Origin: Variovorax sp. CF079
Lineage (GTDB): Bacteria; Pseudomonadota; Gammaproteobacteria; Burkholderiales; Burkholderiaceae_C
Length of the DNA stretch: 64,000 bases
Direction: 5' to 3'
Assembly: GCF_900101545.1 (NCBI RefSeq)
Contig: NZ_FMZU01000002.1
Coordinates: forward strand, 310,001 to 374,000
The position numbers were made by a program, and so were the translations under genes. The notes under the pieces were generated by a model. It saw only the letters and a program-made list of their open reading frames with translations. It searched no databases and was not told the origin of the DNA. Positions 11,369 to 21,279 of this stretch are shown here, one piece after another. The first letter of the stretch is position 1; each line of letters starts with the position of its first letter.

Positions 11369-12152
11369 ATACGCGCTCGCGCTGCTCCTGCTCGCTGCGG
11401 GTGCGGCGCCAATCAGCGCCGTCGCACAGGCCAGCTGCGCCAAGCCGGTCTACCTGAGCTTCGACACCGGCCACATGGGCGTGGCGCCGCTGGTGGCCGA
11501 GGTGCTCAAGCGCCAGGAGGTGCGTGTCACCTTCTTCGGCGCGGCCGAGCGCACGCTGAGCGGCGGCGACAGCCTCGACAACCAGTGGGCGCCGTGGTGG
11601 AAGGCGAGGGCGGCCGAAGGCCACGAATTTGCATCTCACACCTACGACCATGCCTACTGGCGCGGCGACGTGAAGGGACTCGCGCCGCGCTTCCGCATCG
11701 CACCCTCGGCCGGCGCCTTTGCCGGCCGGCAGTTCACCTGGGACGCGGAACAGTACTGCGCCAATATCACCAAGGCTTCCGAGCGCCTGCAGTACGTCAC
11801 GGGCAAGAAGCCGCTGCCGCTGTTCCGCGCGCCGGGGGGCAAGACTTCGCCCAGGCTGCTGGCGGCCGCCAAGGCCTGCGGCTATGCGCACGTGGGCTGG
11901 GCGCCGTCAGGCTTGCTGGGCGACGAGCTGCCGAGCGAGAAGTTCAGCAACGAGAAGCTGCTGCAACAGGCCCTCGATCACATCCAGCCCGGCGACATCC
12001 TGATTGCGCACCTGGGCATCTGGTCGCGCAAGGACCCGTGGGCGCCGGCCGTGCTGGAGCCCTTGATCGTCGGCCTCAAGGCCAAGGGCTTCTGCTTCGA
12101 GACGCTGCGCCAGCATGCGGCGTATCGTGAATGGATCGCGTCTCATCCCTGA
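11355..12152 (+). CDS. Polysaccharide deacetylase-like protein with altered metal motif
   Basis: A 265-residue secreted protein (signal peptide to about AVAQA) with a NodB/CE4 fold. Motif 1 reads LSFDTG (residues 34-39) instead of the usual TFDDG, so the second Asp, a metal ligand in characterised CE4 enzymes, is Thr38. Motif 2 SHTYDH keeps both metal His (95 and 99). Motif 3 is FRAPGG and motif 5 ILIAHLG. The substrate is unknown; it may be a deacetylase with a changed metal site or a binding protein. It overlaps the YncE-like gene upstream and is followed after 16 bases by a desaturase-family gene. Confidence 0.75.
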   Translation: MQNARYALALLLLAAGAAPISAVAQASCAKPVYLSFDTGHMGVAPLVAEVLKRQEVRVTFFGAAERTLSGGDSLDNQWAPWWKARAAEGHEFASHTYDHAYWRGDVKGLAPRFRIAPSAGAFAGRQFTWDAEQYCANITKASERLQYVTGKKPLPLFRAPGGKTSPRLLAAAKACGYAHVGWAPSGLLGDELPSEKFSNEKLLQQALDHIQPGDILIAHLGIWSRKDPWAPAVLEPLIVGLKAKGFCFETLRQHAAYREWIASHP

Positions 12153-12168
12153 ATCGTGCGGTGTTCCG

Positions 12169-13140
12169 ATGGACTGGCTGACCGACCCCTTCTCCAACCT
12201 GCAGCAATGGCTTTTCGAGGCGGCCGTGCAGCCGCTGGTCTACGCCATCGGCCTCGGCGGCTGGGTCGAGGACGCCTTCGACGCCACCGGATGGCTGCTG
12301 GTCGGCCTGATCCAGATAGGGGTGCTGGTGGCCGTGTTCGGTCCGCTGCAGCGCTGGCGGCCGGCGGAGCCGGTGCTCGATCGGCCCGCCATCCGCACCG
12401 ACATCCTCTACACGCTGATCCACCGGCTGGGGCTGTTCCGGCTGGCCATGTTCTTCGCGCTGGACCCGCTGTTCGACGAGATCCTCGGCACCGTGCGCGC
12501 GGCCGGCTGGGGCTCCTTCCACCTCGACCAGCTCTGGCCCGGTGTGACCGACATTCCCTGGGTCGCGTTTGCGATCTACCTGGTGGTGCTCGACCTGGTC
12601 GAATACTTCATCCATCGCGGCCAGCACGGCTTCCAGTGGTGGTGGGCGCTGCATTCGCTGCACCATTCGCAGCGCCAGATGACGATGTGGAGCGACAACC
12701 GCAACCACCTGCTCGACGACGTGATCCACGACACGATCATCGTCGTCGTCGCCCAGCTGATCGGCGTGGCGCCGGGGCAGTTCATCGCGATCGTGGCCTT
12801 CACCCAGCTCAGCGAGAGCCTGCAGCATGCCAATCTGCGGCTCGGCTTCGGCGCGATCGGCGAACGGCTCTGGATCAGCCCGCGCTTCCACCGCGTGCAC
12901 CACAGCATCGGGATCGGGCACGAGTCGCAGGGGCCTCGTACGCTCGGCGGCCACAACTTCGGCGTGCTGCTGCCGTGGTGGGACATGCTGTTTCGCACCG
13001 TCAATTTCGAGGAGCGCTACGACCCGACCGGCATCCGCGACCAGGTCGAGCCCGACGCCGGGGGCCGCGTACGCGACTACGGGCGCGGTTTCTGGGCGCA
13101 GCAGTGGCTGGGGCTCAGGCGTCTTGTCGGCCGCGGCTGA
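12169..13140 (+). CDS. Sterol desaturase / fatty acid hydroxylase family membrane protein
   Basis: A 323-residue membrane protein with transmembrane segments at about 45-65, 100-120 and 140-165. It has the di-iron histidine clusters of the family: HRGQH, HSLHH and HRVHH, plus HNFG near the C-terminus. Members oxygenate lipid or sterol-like substrates with di-iron. The start chosen is the ATG at 12169 (MDWLTDPF), just after the previous stop; a longer in-frame start would overlap the deacetylase gene. The gene context (propeller, deacetylase, EI24 protein) suggests envelope lipid modification, but the substrate is unknown. Confidence 0.85.
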   Translation: MDWLTDPFSNLQQWLFEAAVQPLVYAIGLGGWVEDAFDATGWLLVGLIQIGVLVAVFGPLQRWRPAEPVLDRPAIRTDILYTLIHRLGLFRLAMFFALDPLFDEILGTVRAAGWGSFHLDQLWPGVTDIPWVAFAIYLVVLDLVEYFIHRGQHGFQWWWALHSLHHSQRQMTMWSDNRNHLLDDVIHDTIIVVVAQLIGVAPGQFIAIVAFTQLSESLQHANLRLGFGAIGERLWISPRFHRVHHSIGIGHESQGPRTLGGHNFGVLLPWWDMLFRTVNFEERYDPTGIRDQVEPDAGGRVRDYGRGFWAQQWLGLRRLVGRG

Positions 13141-13176
13141 TCTCGATTCCACGCGACAGGGTTATCCTCGGCGCCG

Positions 13177-14049
13177 ATGCGTCTTCTTCTCGACTCCTTC
13201 TGGCGTTCCGTGGCCTATTGCATGCACCCGCGGGTGATCGTGCTCTCGCTGCTGCCGCTCGGACTCATGGTGCTGCTGGCGGCGCTGTTCGGCTATTTCT
13301 ACTGGGACGCGACCGTGGCATGGACGCGCGAGGCGCTCGACGCCTGGCCGCTTCTGTCCAGCTTCTGGGGCTGGATCGGACGCCTGTTCTCCGGTGACGT
13401 CACGGCCGTGCTGGCGCCGATGGTGGTGGTGATCGCGGCCACGCCGCTGATCGTTGTGGTGTCGCTCCTGATCGTGGCCGGGTTCATGGCGCCGCCACTC
13501 ACGCGGCTGGTGGCCGACCGCCGTTTCCCGTCGCTGGAGCAGAAGAGGGGCGCCTCCTTCTTCGGCAGCGTCGTCCGCTCGCTGGGCCTCACCGTGCTGG
13601 CGCTGCTCGCGCTCGTCGTCTCGATGCCGCTATGGCTCATTCCGCCGCTGGTGCTGATCCTGCCGCCGCTGATCTGGGGCTGGCTGACCTACCGCGTGAT
13701 GAGCTTCGACGCCCTGGCCGAGCATGCGAGCCCGGAGGAGCGCGAGGCCTTGCTGCGCGCCCATCGGCTGCCGCTGCTCGGCGTCGGCGTGCTGTGCGGC
13801 TACCTGGGCGCCGCCCCCAGCATCGTCTGGGCGTCGGGGCTGCTGTTCGCTGCGGCTTTCTTCGTGCTGGTGCCGCTCGCGATCTGGATCTACACGCTGG
13901 TGTTCGCCTTCTCCGCGCTCTGGTTCGCGCACTACTGCCTGGATGCCCTGGCCCAATTGCGGGCGCAGCGCGCGGCGGCGGCCGTTTCACCTTCCGCGGC
14001 CGAGATGGCAGATGTCCATGCGGCCGCCACCCAATGGGGCGCACCATGA
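13177..14049 (+). CDS. EI24/CysZ-like membrane protein
   Basis: A 290-residue integral membrane protein of the EI24 (DUF540) family, with hydrophobic segments at about 20-42, 75-100, 130-165, 195-215 and 225-255. E. coli CysZ, a sulfate permease, belongs to this family, but Burkholderiales members are not characterised and there is no sulfur gene beside it. It ends in ATGA, overlapping the start of the CinA-like gene. Confidence 0.8.
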   Translation: MRLLLDSFWRSVAYCMHPRVIVLSLLPLGLMVLLAALFGYFYWDATVAWTREALDAWPLLSSFWGWIGRLFSGDVTAVLAPMVVVIAATPLIVVVSLLIVAGFMAPPLTRLVADRRFPSLEQKRGASFFGSVVRSLGLTVLALLALVVSMPLWLIPPLVLILPPLIWGWLTYRVMSFDALAEHASPEEREALLRAHRLPLLGVGVLCGYLGAAPSIVWASGLLFAAAFFVLVPLAIWIYTLVFAFSALWFAHYCLDALAQLRAQRAAAAVSPSAAEMADVHAAATQWGAP

Positions 14050-14849
14050 GCACACGTTCGTTCGGTCTTCTCGTCGTCGGCGACGAAATCCTGTCGGGCA
14101 AGCGTGCCGACAAGCACATGCCCAAGGTCATCGAGCTGCTCGCCGCGCGCGGCCTGCAGCTGGCCTGGGCCGAGTACGTCGGCGACGTGCCGGTGCGCAT
14201 CACGGAAGCGCTCGCGCGCGCCTTCGCCTCGGGCGACGTCGTGTTCTCCACCGGCGGCATCGGCGCCACGCCCGACGATCACACGCGCCAGTGTGCGGCC
14301 GCGGCGCTGGGCGTGCCGCTGGGGCTGCATCCGGAAGCCGAGGTGCTGATCCGCGAACGCATGCAGGACACCGCGCGCGAGCAGGGCACGGTCTACGAGC
14401 CCGACCGTCCGGACAACGTGCACCGGCTCAACATGGGCGTGTTCCCGCTCGGCGCCAACATCATCCGCAACCCCTACAACAAGATTCCGGGCTTCAGCGT
14501 CGGCGACGTGCACTTCGTGCCGGGCTTCCCGGTCATGGCCTGGCCGATGATCGAATCGGTGCTCGACGAGCGCTATGCGCACCTGTTCGCGCACGGTCGG
14601 GCGATGGAGAAATCGGTCATCGTCTACGGCGCCATGGAGGCCGCGCTCACGCCGCTGATGGAAGCCGTCGAACTCGCGCATCCCGGCATCAAGGTCTTCA
14701 GCCTGCCGAGCGTGGACCATGCCGAGCACGGCCGCCACATCGAGCTCGGCGTCAAGGGGGATGCCGAGCGCATCGATGCCGCCTACGCACAGCTGCTCGA
14801 GGGCCTGCACGCCTTTGGCGTGCGTCTCGGACCCGAATTGGTGCGTTAA
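14046..14849 (+). CDS. Competence/damage-inducible protein A N-domain (MoaB/Mog fold)
   Basis: A 267-residue protein matching the CinA N-terminal domain: GLLVVGDEILSGKRAD, VVFSTGGIGATPDDHT and VHFVPGFPVMAWPM. It lacks the C-terminal nicotinamide-nucleotide amidase domain (PncC), so it is a single-domain CinA-like protein. The fold binds molybdopterin in MoaB/Mog and has ADP-ribose pyrophosphatase activity in some CinA proteins; the role here is unknown. The ATG overlaps the EI24 stop. A possible NtrC site for glnA begins just after its stop codon. Confidence 0.88.
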   Translation: MSTRSFGLLVVGDEILSGKRADKHMPKVIELLAARGLQLAWAEYVGDVPVRITEALARAFASGDVVFSTGGIGATPDDHTRQCAAAALGVPLGLHPEAEVLIRERMQDTAREQGTVYEPDRPDNVHRLNMGVFPLGANIIRNPYNKIPGFSVGDVHFVPGFPVMAWPMIESVLDERYAHLFAHGRAMEKSVIVYGAMEAALTPLMEAVELAHPGIKVFSLPSVDHAEHGRHIELGVKGDAERIDAAYAQLLEGLHAFGVRLGPELVR

Positions 14850-14873
14850 TCTTGATTGCACCAGTTTGGTTAC
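14839..14873 (+). promoter_or_regulatory. NtrC-like enhancer site upstream of glnA
   Basis: TGCACCA-GTT-TGGT at 14857-14870 matches 11 positions of the dyad consensus TGCACCA-N3-TGGTGCA. A further half-site TGGTGC at 14839-14844 forms an inverted pair with GCACCA. The site lies about 60-75 bases upstream of the -24 element, a typical distance for an NtrC enhancer. Confidence 0.6.
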
Positions 14874-14933
14874 AACTTGCCTGCTTTTGGGGTTTCGGCG
14901 CAGTGCCGGGTACCCCTCTTCGGCAGTGACAAT

Positions 14934-14950
14934 GGGCACAAAAACTGCAT
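14934..14950 (+). promoter_or_regulatory. Sigma-54 (-24/-12) promoter of glnA
   Basis: GGGCAC-AAAAA-CTGCA carries the invariant GG (14935-14936) and GC (14947-14948) separated by exactly ten bases, with GGCAC and TGCA matching the consensus TGGCAC-N5-TTGCA. The expected start site is near 14960, leaving a 35-40 base leader before the glnA ATG. Confidence 0.75.
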
Positions 14951-14996
14951 TCCCAGTCCCGCAATTCCAACCAACCATCCAAACCAGGAGAACCTG

Positions 14997-16412
14997 ATGG
15001 CAAAGACCGTCGCCGATGTACTCAAACTCGTCAAGGAAAACGAGGTCAAGTTCGTCGACTTCCGCTTCACCGATACCCGCGGCAAAGAGCAGCACGTGAC
15101 CGTGCCCGTGTCCGCATTCGACGAGGGCAAATTCACCGACGGCCATGCCTTCGACGGTTCGTCGATTGCCGGGTGGAAGGGCATCGAGGCTTCGGACATG
15201 CTGCTCATGCCCGACCCGAACACGGCCAATATCGATCCCTTCTTCGAAGAAACGACGCTGCTTTTGACCTGCGACGTGGTCGACCCGACCGACGGCAAGC
15301 CCTACGAGCGCGATCCGCGTTCGCTCGCCAAGCGTGCCGAGGCCTACATGAAGGCCTCGGGCCTGGGCGACACGGCTTACTTCGGACCGGAGCCGGAATT
15401 CTTCGTGTTCGACGGCGTGCGCTGGCAGAACGACATGTCGGGTTGCTTCGTCAAGATCGAATCCGAAGAGGCTTCCTGGAACAGCGCCAAGGAATTCGAG
15501 CACGGCAACACCGGCCACCGTCCGGCGGTCAAGGGCGGCTACTTCCCGGTTCCCCCGGTCGACAGCTTCCAGGACATGCGCTCCGAGATGTGCCTGGTGC
15601 TCGAGTCGCTGGGCATCCCGGTCGAAGTGCATCACCATGAAGTGGCGAACGCCGGCCAGATGGAACTCGGCACCAAGTTCAGCACGCTGATCCAGCGCGC
15701 CGACTGGGTCCAGCTGCAGAAGTACGTGATCCACAACGTGGCCCACGCCTACGGCAAGACCGCGACCTTCATGCCCAAGCCGATCGTCGGCGACAACGGC
15801 TCGGGCATGCACGTCCACCAGTCGGTCTGGAAGGACGGCAAGAACCTGTTTGCCGGCGACGGCTACGCCGGCCTGAGCGATTTCGCGCTGCACTACATCG
15901 GCGGCATCATCAAGCACGCCCGTGCGTTGAACGCCATCACCAACCCCGGCACCAACAGCTACAAGCGCCTGGTCCCCGGATTCGAAGCGCCGGTGAAGCT
16001 GGCCTACTCGGCCAAGAACCGCTCGGCCTCGATCCGCATCCCCTTCGTGGCCAACCCGAAGGGCCGCCGCGTCGAAGCGCGCTTCCCCGATCCGATGATG
16101 AACCCGTACCTCGGCTTCGCCGCGATGCTGATGGCCGGCCTGGACGGCGTGGAGAACAAGATCCATCCGGGCGAAGCCGCCAGCAAGGACCTCTACCACC
16201 TGCCGCCGGAAGAAGACGCGCTGATCCCGACCGTGTGCCACAGCCTCGACCAGGCGCTCGACTACCTCGACAAGGACCGTGCCTTCCTGACCAAGGGCGG
16301 CGTGTTCACCGATGCCTACATCGACGCCTACATCGACCTCAAGATGCAGGAAGTCACGCGTTTCCGCATGGCGACGCATCCTGTCGAATTCGACATGTAC
16401 TACTCCCTGTAA
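14997..16412 (+). CDS. glnA: Glutamine synthetase type I
   Basis: A 471-residue GSI, the ATP-dependent enzyme making glutamine from glutamate and ammonium. Visible marks are FDGSSIAGW, the metal-site region [15 protein letters not shown], the ATP/glutamate site [32 protein letters not shown] and the adenylylation loop [10 protein letters not shown] with its Tyr. The start is the ATG at 14997 after a good Shine-Dalgarno (CAGGAGAA); the in-frame upstream part is the promoter leader. It is followed by an intrinsic terminator and then the ntrBC genes. Nitrogen control by NtrC/sigma-54 is likely. Confidence 0.98.
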   Translation: MAKTVADVLKLVKENEVKFVDFRFTDTRGKEQHVTVPVSAFDEGKFTDGHAFDGSSIAGWKGIEASDMLLMPDPNTANIDPFFEETTLLLTCDVVDPTDGKPYERDPRSLAKRAEAYMKASGLGDTAYFGPEPEFFVFDGVRWQNDMSGCFVKIESEEASWNSAKEFEHGNTGHRPAVKGGYFPVPPVDSFQDMRSEMCLVLESLGIPVEVHHHEVANAGQMELGTKFSTLIQRADWVQLQKYVIHNVAHAYGKTATFMPKPIVGDNGSGMHVHQSVWKDGKNLFAGDGYAGLSDFALHYIGGIIKHARALNAITNPGTNSYKRLVPGFEAPVKLAYSAKNRSASIRIPFVANPKGRRVEARFPDPMMNPYLGFAAMLMAGLDGVENKIHPGEAASKDLYHLPPEEDALIPTVCHSLDQALDYLDKDRAFLTKGGVFTDAYIDAYIDLKMQEVTRFRMATHPVEFDMYYSL

Positions 16413-16435
16413 GCCAGCTTTTCGGCTTTGGCGTT

Positions 16436-16470
16436 AAAAAGGGACGGCCTTGGGCCGTCCCTTTTCCTTT
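16436..16470 (+). terminator. Intrinsic terminator after glnA
   Basis: Stem GGGACGGCC (16441-16449) and GGCCGTCCC (16453-16461) with a three-base loop, flanked by A-run and T-run (AAAA/TTTT extend the stem). It probably separates glnA from the ntrBC unit, with partial read-through possible. Confidence 0.9.
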
Positions 16471-16543
16471 TGGGGCAAGCTTGCGCGGCCGAACTCCCGA
16501 ATTGCAGGAAAATGCCGGTTTGCTGCGCACTACATTCACGACC

Positions 16544-17047
16544 ATGAAGACTTCTTCCGTTTTCCTCCTGGCCGCCTTGGCGGCGGCCGGCGTGCACCTC
16601 CAGGCCCAGGCCCAGCAGGAGCGCGTCTGGCGCTGCGGCAACGAATACACCAACAACGCGACCCTCGCCCAGCAGCGCGGCTGCAAGGTGATGGAGGGCG
16701 GCAACGTCACCGTGGTCCAGGGCACCCGCCCGATCGCGGCGGCTGCGGCAGGCAGCACCGCCGCGCGTGCGCCGGCCGGCAGCCCGCGCGTCGACGGCGC
16801 TGACCAGCGCGCACGCGACGGCGAAGCCCGCTCGGTGCTCGAGTCCGAGCTCAAGAAAGCCGAAGAGCGCCAGGCCCAACTGCTCAAGGACTACAACAAC
16901 GGCGAACCCGAGAAGCAGGGCAGCGAAGCCCGCAACTATCAGAAGTACCTCGACCGCGTGGCCGAGATGAAGGCCGAGATCGCGCGCAACGAAAGCGACA
17001 TCGCGGGCATCCGCCGCGAAATCGGCCGCCTGCCGGCCAATCGTTGA
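16544..17047 (+). CDS. Small secreted protein of unknown function between glnA and ntrB
   Basis: A 167-residue protein with a signal peptide (cleavage near QAQAQQ). A short domain VWRCGNEYTNNATLAQQRGCKVMEGG contains two Cys that could form a disulfide. An Ala-rich linker follows, and residues about 95-160 form a charged helix with coiled-coil character (ESELKKAEERQAQLL, EMKAEIARNESDIAGIR). I do not recognise a named family. Its stop overlaps the ntrB start (TGATG), so it is translationally coupled to the nitrogen sensor kinase, which hints at a link but does not show one. Confidence 0.75.
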   Translation: MKTSSVFLLAALAAAGVHLQAQAQQERVWRCGNEYTNNATLAQQRGCKVMEGGNVTVVQGTRPIAAAAAGSTAARAPAGSPRVDGADQRARDGEARSVLESELKKAEERQAQLLKDYNNGEPEKQGSEARNYQKYLDRVAEMKAEIARNESDIAGIRREIGRLPANR

Positions 17048-18123
17048 TGGCCTTTGGCAAATCCGCCGCTGCCGCCAAGCGTTTTCAGGCCTTCGACCTT
17101 CTTTCCACGCTGATCGCGGTGGTGCGCACCGACGGCGCGGTGCTGTTCGCCAATGCCGGCCTCGAAGACGCGCTGGGCACCTCGCGCCGCACGCTCGAAG
17201 GCTCGCAGTTCGGCGCCTGCTTCCATGAGCCGCAGGTGCTGCGCACGGCGATCGACGGCGCGCGCAGCAACGACTTCGCCACGCTGCGCTACGAGGCCTT
17301 CCTGCGCCGCGTCAACCACGAGCTGATGCCGGTGCAGGTCACGCTCGCGCAGGGCGACCGCGCGGGCGAACTGATCATCGAAATGTCGCCGCTCGAGCAG
17401 CAGGTCCGGCAAGACCGCGAAGAGCGGCTGCTCGACCAGGCGCAGGCCAACAAGGAGCTGATCCGCAATCTCGCGCACGAGATCAAGAACCCGCTGGGCG
17501 GCATTCGCGGCGCGGCGCAGCTGCTGCAGATGGAAGTCGAGTCGCGCGACCTCATCGAATACACCCAGGTCATCATCCACGAGGCCGACCGCCTGCAGAC
17601 GCTGGTCGATCGCCTGCTCGCGCCGCACCGCCGCCCGCACGTGGTGGGCGACGTCAACATCCACGAGGTCTGCGAGCGCGTGCGCTCGGTGATCCTTGCG
17701 GAGTTCCCGCGCGACCTGCACATCGAGCGCGACTTCGACGTCTCGATTCCCGAGTTCCGCGGTGATCGCGAGCAGCTCATCCAGGCCACGCTCAACATCG
17801 TCCACAACGCGGCGCAGGCATTGGCCGAGCGGCGTGCAGCCGGTGACGCGTGCATCACCTTCAAGACCCGCATCGCACGTCAGGTGATCTTCAACAAGCA
17901 GTGGTATCGACTGGCACTGGAATTGCATGTCATCGACAATGGACCGGGTGTGCCGGACGCGATCAAGGACCGCATCTTCTACCCGCTGGTGTCGGGCAGG
18001 GAAGGCGGAACAGGCCTTGGATTGACGCTGGCGCAAACTTTCGTGCAACAGCACCACGGCGTGATCGAGTGCGACAGTGTCCCGGGCCGGACCGATTTCA
18101 AGATATTGATACCGCTGCCTTAG
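17047..18123 (+). CDS. glnL: Nitrogen regulation sensor histidine kinase NtrB
   Basis: A 358-residue soluble kinase. An N-terminal PAS-like domain (about 12-110) is followed by the dimerisation/phosphoacceptor H-box NLAHEIKNPLGGIRGAAQLL with His144, then N-box (NIVHNAAQAL) and G-boxes DNGPGVPD and GREGGTGLGLTLA. It phosphorylates NtrC under nitrogen limitation, controlled by PII. The ATG at 17047 overlaps the previous stop; a TTG three bases earlier is also possible. Upstream coupling and a 22-base gap to ntrC suggest a single operon. Confidence 0.93.
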   Translation: MAFGKSAAAAKRFQAFDLLSTLIAVVRTDGAVLFANAGLEDALGTSRRTLEGSQFGACFHEPQVLRTAIDGARSNDFATLRYEAFLRRVNHELMPVQVTLAQGDRAGELIIEMSPLEQQVRQDREERLLDQAQANKELIRNLAHEIKNPLGGIRGAAQLLQMEVESRDLIEYTQVIIHEADRLQTLVDRLLAPHRRPHVVGDVNIHEVCERVRSVILAEFPRDLHIERDFDVSIPEFRGDREQLIQATLNIVHNAAQALAERRAAGDACITFKTRIARQVIFNKQWYRLALELHVIDNGPGVPDAIKDRIFYPLVSGREGGTGLGLTLAQTFVQQHHGVIECDSVPGRTDFKILIPLP

Positions 18124-18145
18124 CTAACAGGGAACAAGGAACTGC

Positions 18146-19684
<1,539 letters not shown>

Positions 19685-19700
19685 CGAGTGGCGCCGGCGC

Positions 19701-20213
19701 TCAGCGGCTGCGCTGCCCGAGGGTCAGCGTATCGAGCTGGAACTGGCCGCTCCTGTCCCAGAGCCAGGTGTCGACGTAGGTGTGCGCGCCCAGCTTGCCC
19801 GGGGCCGGCAGGGGCGAGGCCTCGCGGATCAGCTCTGCGATCTTTCCGCTCACCTCCGGCGCATGGCTCGGTGTGCGGCTGAAGTGCACGCCCGTGACGC
19901 GCCCGCTGCTGTCGACTTCGGTTTCGGTCACCACCACCGCATACACCAGCGGCGGAATCTTCCCCTTGTAGATGCGCTGGGGGTACTTGTTGTAGATGTG
20001 CCGGGCGCCGATCTTGCGGTAGGCGCGCACGGCCGGCGTCTGCACGGTGATGAGCCGCGCGGTCGGCACCTTTTCCGATGGCTGCGAGGGTTGTTCCGCG
20101 GGGGCTTTGGCGCCGGGGGAGGGCACTTCGTCGGTGGCGCTCGGCTTCAGCGCCGAGCAGGCGGAAAGGCCGAGCACGGCCGCGAGCAGGGCGAGGTGGA
20201 GGATCCGTTTCAT
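19701..20213 (-). CDS. Lipoprotein of unknown function
   Basis: A 170-residue protein with a lipoprotein signal and lipobox LGLSACS (Cys at about residue 20), a Pro/Ser/Glu-rich linker, then a domain (about 60-165) with YRKIGARHIYNKYPQRIYKG and VTETEVDSSGRVTGVHFSRTPS, which resembles a TonB C-terminal-type beta hairpin (derived value plus residual). The function is unknown. Its ATG overlaps the xth stop (ATGA), so it is coupled to the DNA repair nuclease gene. The start at 20211-20213 is chosen because the longer in-frame extension lies inside xth. Confidence 0.75.
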   Translation of the reverse strand: MKRILHLALLAAVLGLSACSALKPSATDEVPSPGAKAPAEQPSQPSEKVPTARLITVQTPAVRAYRKIGARHIYNKYPQRIYKGKIPPLVYAVVVTETEVDSSGRVTGVHFSRTPSHAPEVSGKIAELIREASPLPAPGKLGAHTYVDTWLWDRSGQFQLDTLTLGQRSR

Positions 20214-20989
20214 GCGTTGAGCTCCAGGGTTACAGGTGCGTGGTCGCTGGGCTTGTCCCACTTGCGCGGCACGCGGTCGATCGTGCAGCTCTTTGCATGC
20301 GGCACCAGCGGCTCGCTCACCAGGATGTGATCGATGCGCAGCCCCCGGTTTTTCTGGTAGCCCAGCATGCGGTAGTCCCACCACGAGTAGCTCTTCTCGG
20401 GCTGCTCGAAGAGGCGGAAGCTGTCGGCGAGGCCGAGCCCCAGCAGAGCCTTGAAATGGTCGCGCTCCTCGGTCGTGTGATGAATGGTCTCGGCCAGCCC
20501 GACGGGGTCGAAGCTGTCGCGGTCCTCCGGCGCGATGTTGAAGTCGCCGAGCAGCACCAGCCTCGGATGCGTCGCGAGCTCCTCGCGCAGCCACTCGCGC
20601 ATGGCGCGCAGCCAGCTCATCTTGTAGGCGAACTTCTCGGTGCCCGGCGCCTGGCCGTTGACGAAGTAGCCGTTGACGACGCGCAGCTCGCCGGCCGGCG
20701 TGTCGATGGTGGCACTGATCACGCGCGAATGATCGTCGGCAAAGCCACCGATGTTCTTCGCGATATCGCGCACCGGAGCGAGGCTCAGGATCGCGACGCC
20801 GTTGTAGGTTTTCTGGCCGAACACCGCCGCGTGATAGCCGGCCGACTGCAGCACTTCGAGCGGGAACTTGTCGTCGCTCATCTTCAGCTCCTGCAGGCAC
20901 AGCACGTCGACCGGGTTGGCGATCAGCCAGTCGAGCACGTGCTGCAGGCGAGCTGTGAGGGAATTGACGTTCCAGGTGGCAATTCGCAT
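20210..20989 (-). CDS. xth: Exodeoxyribonuclease III
   Basis: A 259-residue EEP-superfamily nuclease (AP endonuclease and 3'-5' exonuclease in base excision repair). Motifs: RIATWNVNSL, LCLQELKM with the metal Glu, NGYFVNGQ, LLGDFNIAPED and the C-terminal SDHAPV with the catalytic His. The ATG at 20987-20989 (MRIATWN) is chosen to fit the family; an alternative ATG two codons upstream exists, and neither has a clear Shine-Dalgarno. The next gene on the strand, a lipoprotein, is translationally coupled. Confidence 0.94.
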   Translation of the reverse strand: MRIATWNVNSLTARLQHVLDWLIANPVDVLCLQELKMSDDKFPLEVLQSAGYHAAVFGQKTYNGVAILSLAPVRDIAKNIGGFADDHSRVISATIDTPAGELRVVNGYFVNGQAPGTEKFAYKMSWLRAMREWLREELATHPRLVLLGDFNIAPEDRDSFDPVGLAETIHHTTEERDHFKALLGLGLADSFRLFEQPEKSYSWWDYRMLGYQKNRGLRIDHILVSEPLVPHAKSCTIDRVPRKWDKPSDHAPVTLELNA

Positions 20990-21212
20990 GGTCATATTAA
21001 CGTGTTGTTTTTAAATGATTTAATTTTCTTCTTCATGATTCATACCCCCTAAAGTACCCCCAACTGATTGCCTCGCTTGCTTGCTCGCCTCAGGGTTCCA
21101 ACGCCTTCCGCGCCAGGGCGGAATGGTGGGCAAGGGGCGCGCACCCAGTGTATAGAAGGTCTCATGTCTACCGTTCATTCCTGAGTTGTCAGATTTTCAC
21201 CCATTGGCCCAC

Positions 21213-21230
21213 TTTCAGCATCAGTTGAAA
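21213..21230. promoter_or_regulatory. Upstream copy of the AbiEi operator (imperfect)
   Basis: TTTCAGCAT-CAGTTGAAA. The left half is identical to the start-codon palindrome at 21280-21297, and the outer TGAAA of the right half is conserved. The copies are 67 bases apart, about six helical turns. Confidence 0.6.
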
Positions 21231-21239
21231 TCAGTTGTT

Positions 21240-21270
21240 TTGGTGAAAGTTGCTTTGACGATTTCACCAA
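21240..21270. promoter_or_regulatory. Inverted repeat in the AbiEi promoter region
   Basis: TTGGTGAAA (21240-21248) and TTTCACCAA (21262-21270) are perfect nine-base inverted arms with a 13-base spacer, midway between the two 18-base operator copies. The AbiEi antitoxin of Streptococcus is known to bind inverted repeats in its own promoter. Confidence 0.55.
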
Positions 21271-21279
21271 TCATGGTAA

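Larger units (their letters stand above)
20996..21279. other. AT-richer intergenic region with TACCCCC repeats and AbiEi operators
   Basis: About 285 bases between xth and the AbiEi-like gene. The first 45 bases are AT-rich. At 21043-21061 a direct repeat TACCCCC-N6-TACCCCC occurs; similar short repeats lie near integrase attachment sites in other islands, but no integrase is present. The last 80 bases hold inverted repeats listed separately. No gene is supported in it. Confidence 0.5.

Noticed and set aside
14866..14881. TTGGTTACAACTTGCC upstream of glnA as a sigma-54 promoter
   Set aside because: GG and GC are separated by nine bases instead of ten; the element at 14934-14950 has correct spacing and position.
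21034..21045. AT-rich minus-strand mini-frame (MKKKIKSF...) upstream of xth
   Set aside because: Only about 14 codons, composition effect of the AT-rich leader; no evidence for translation.
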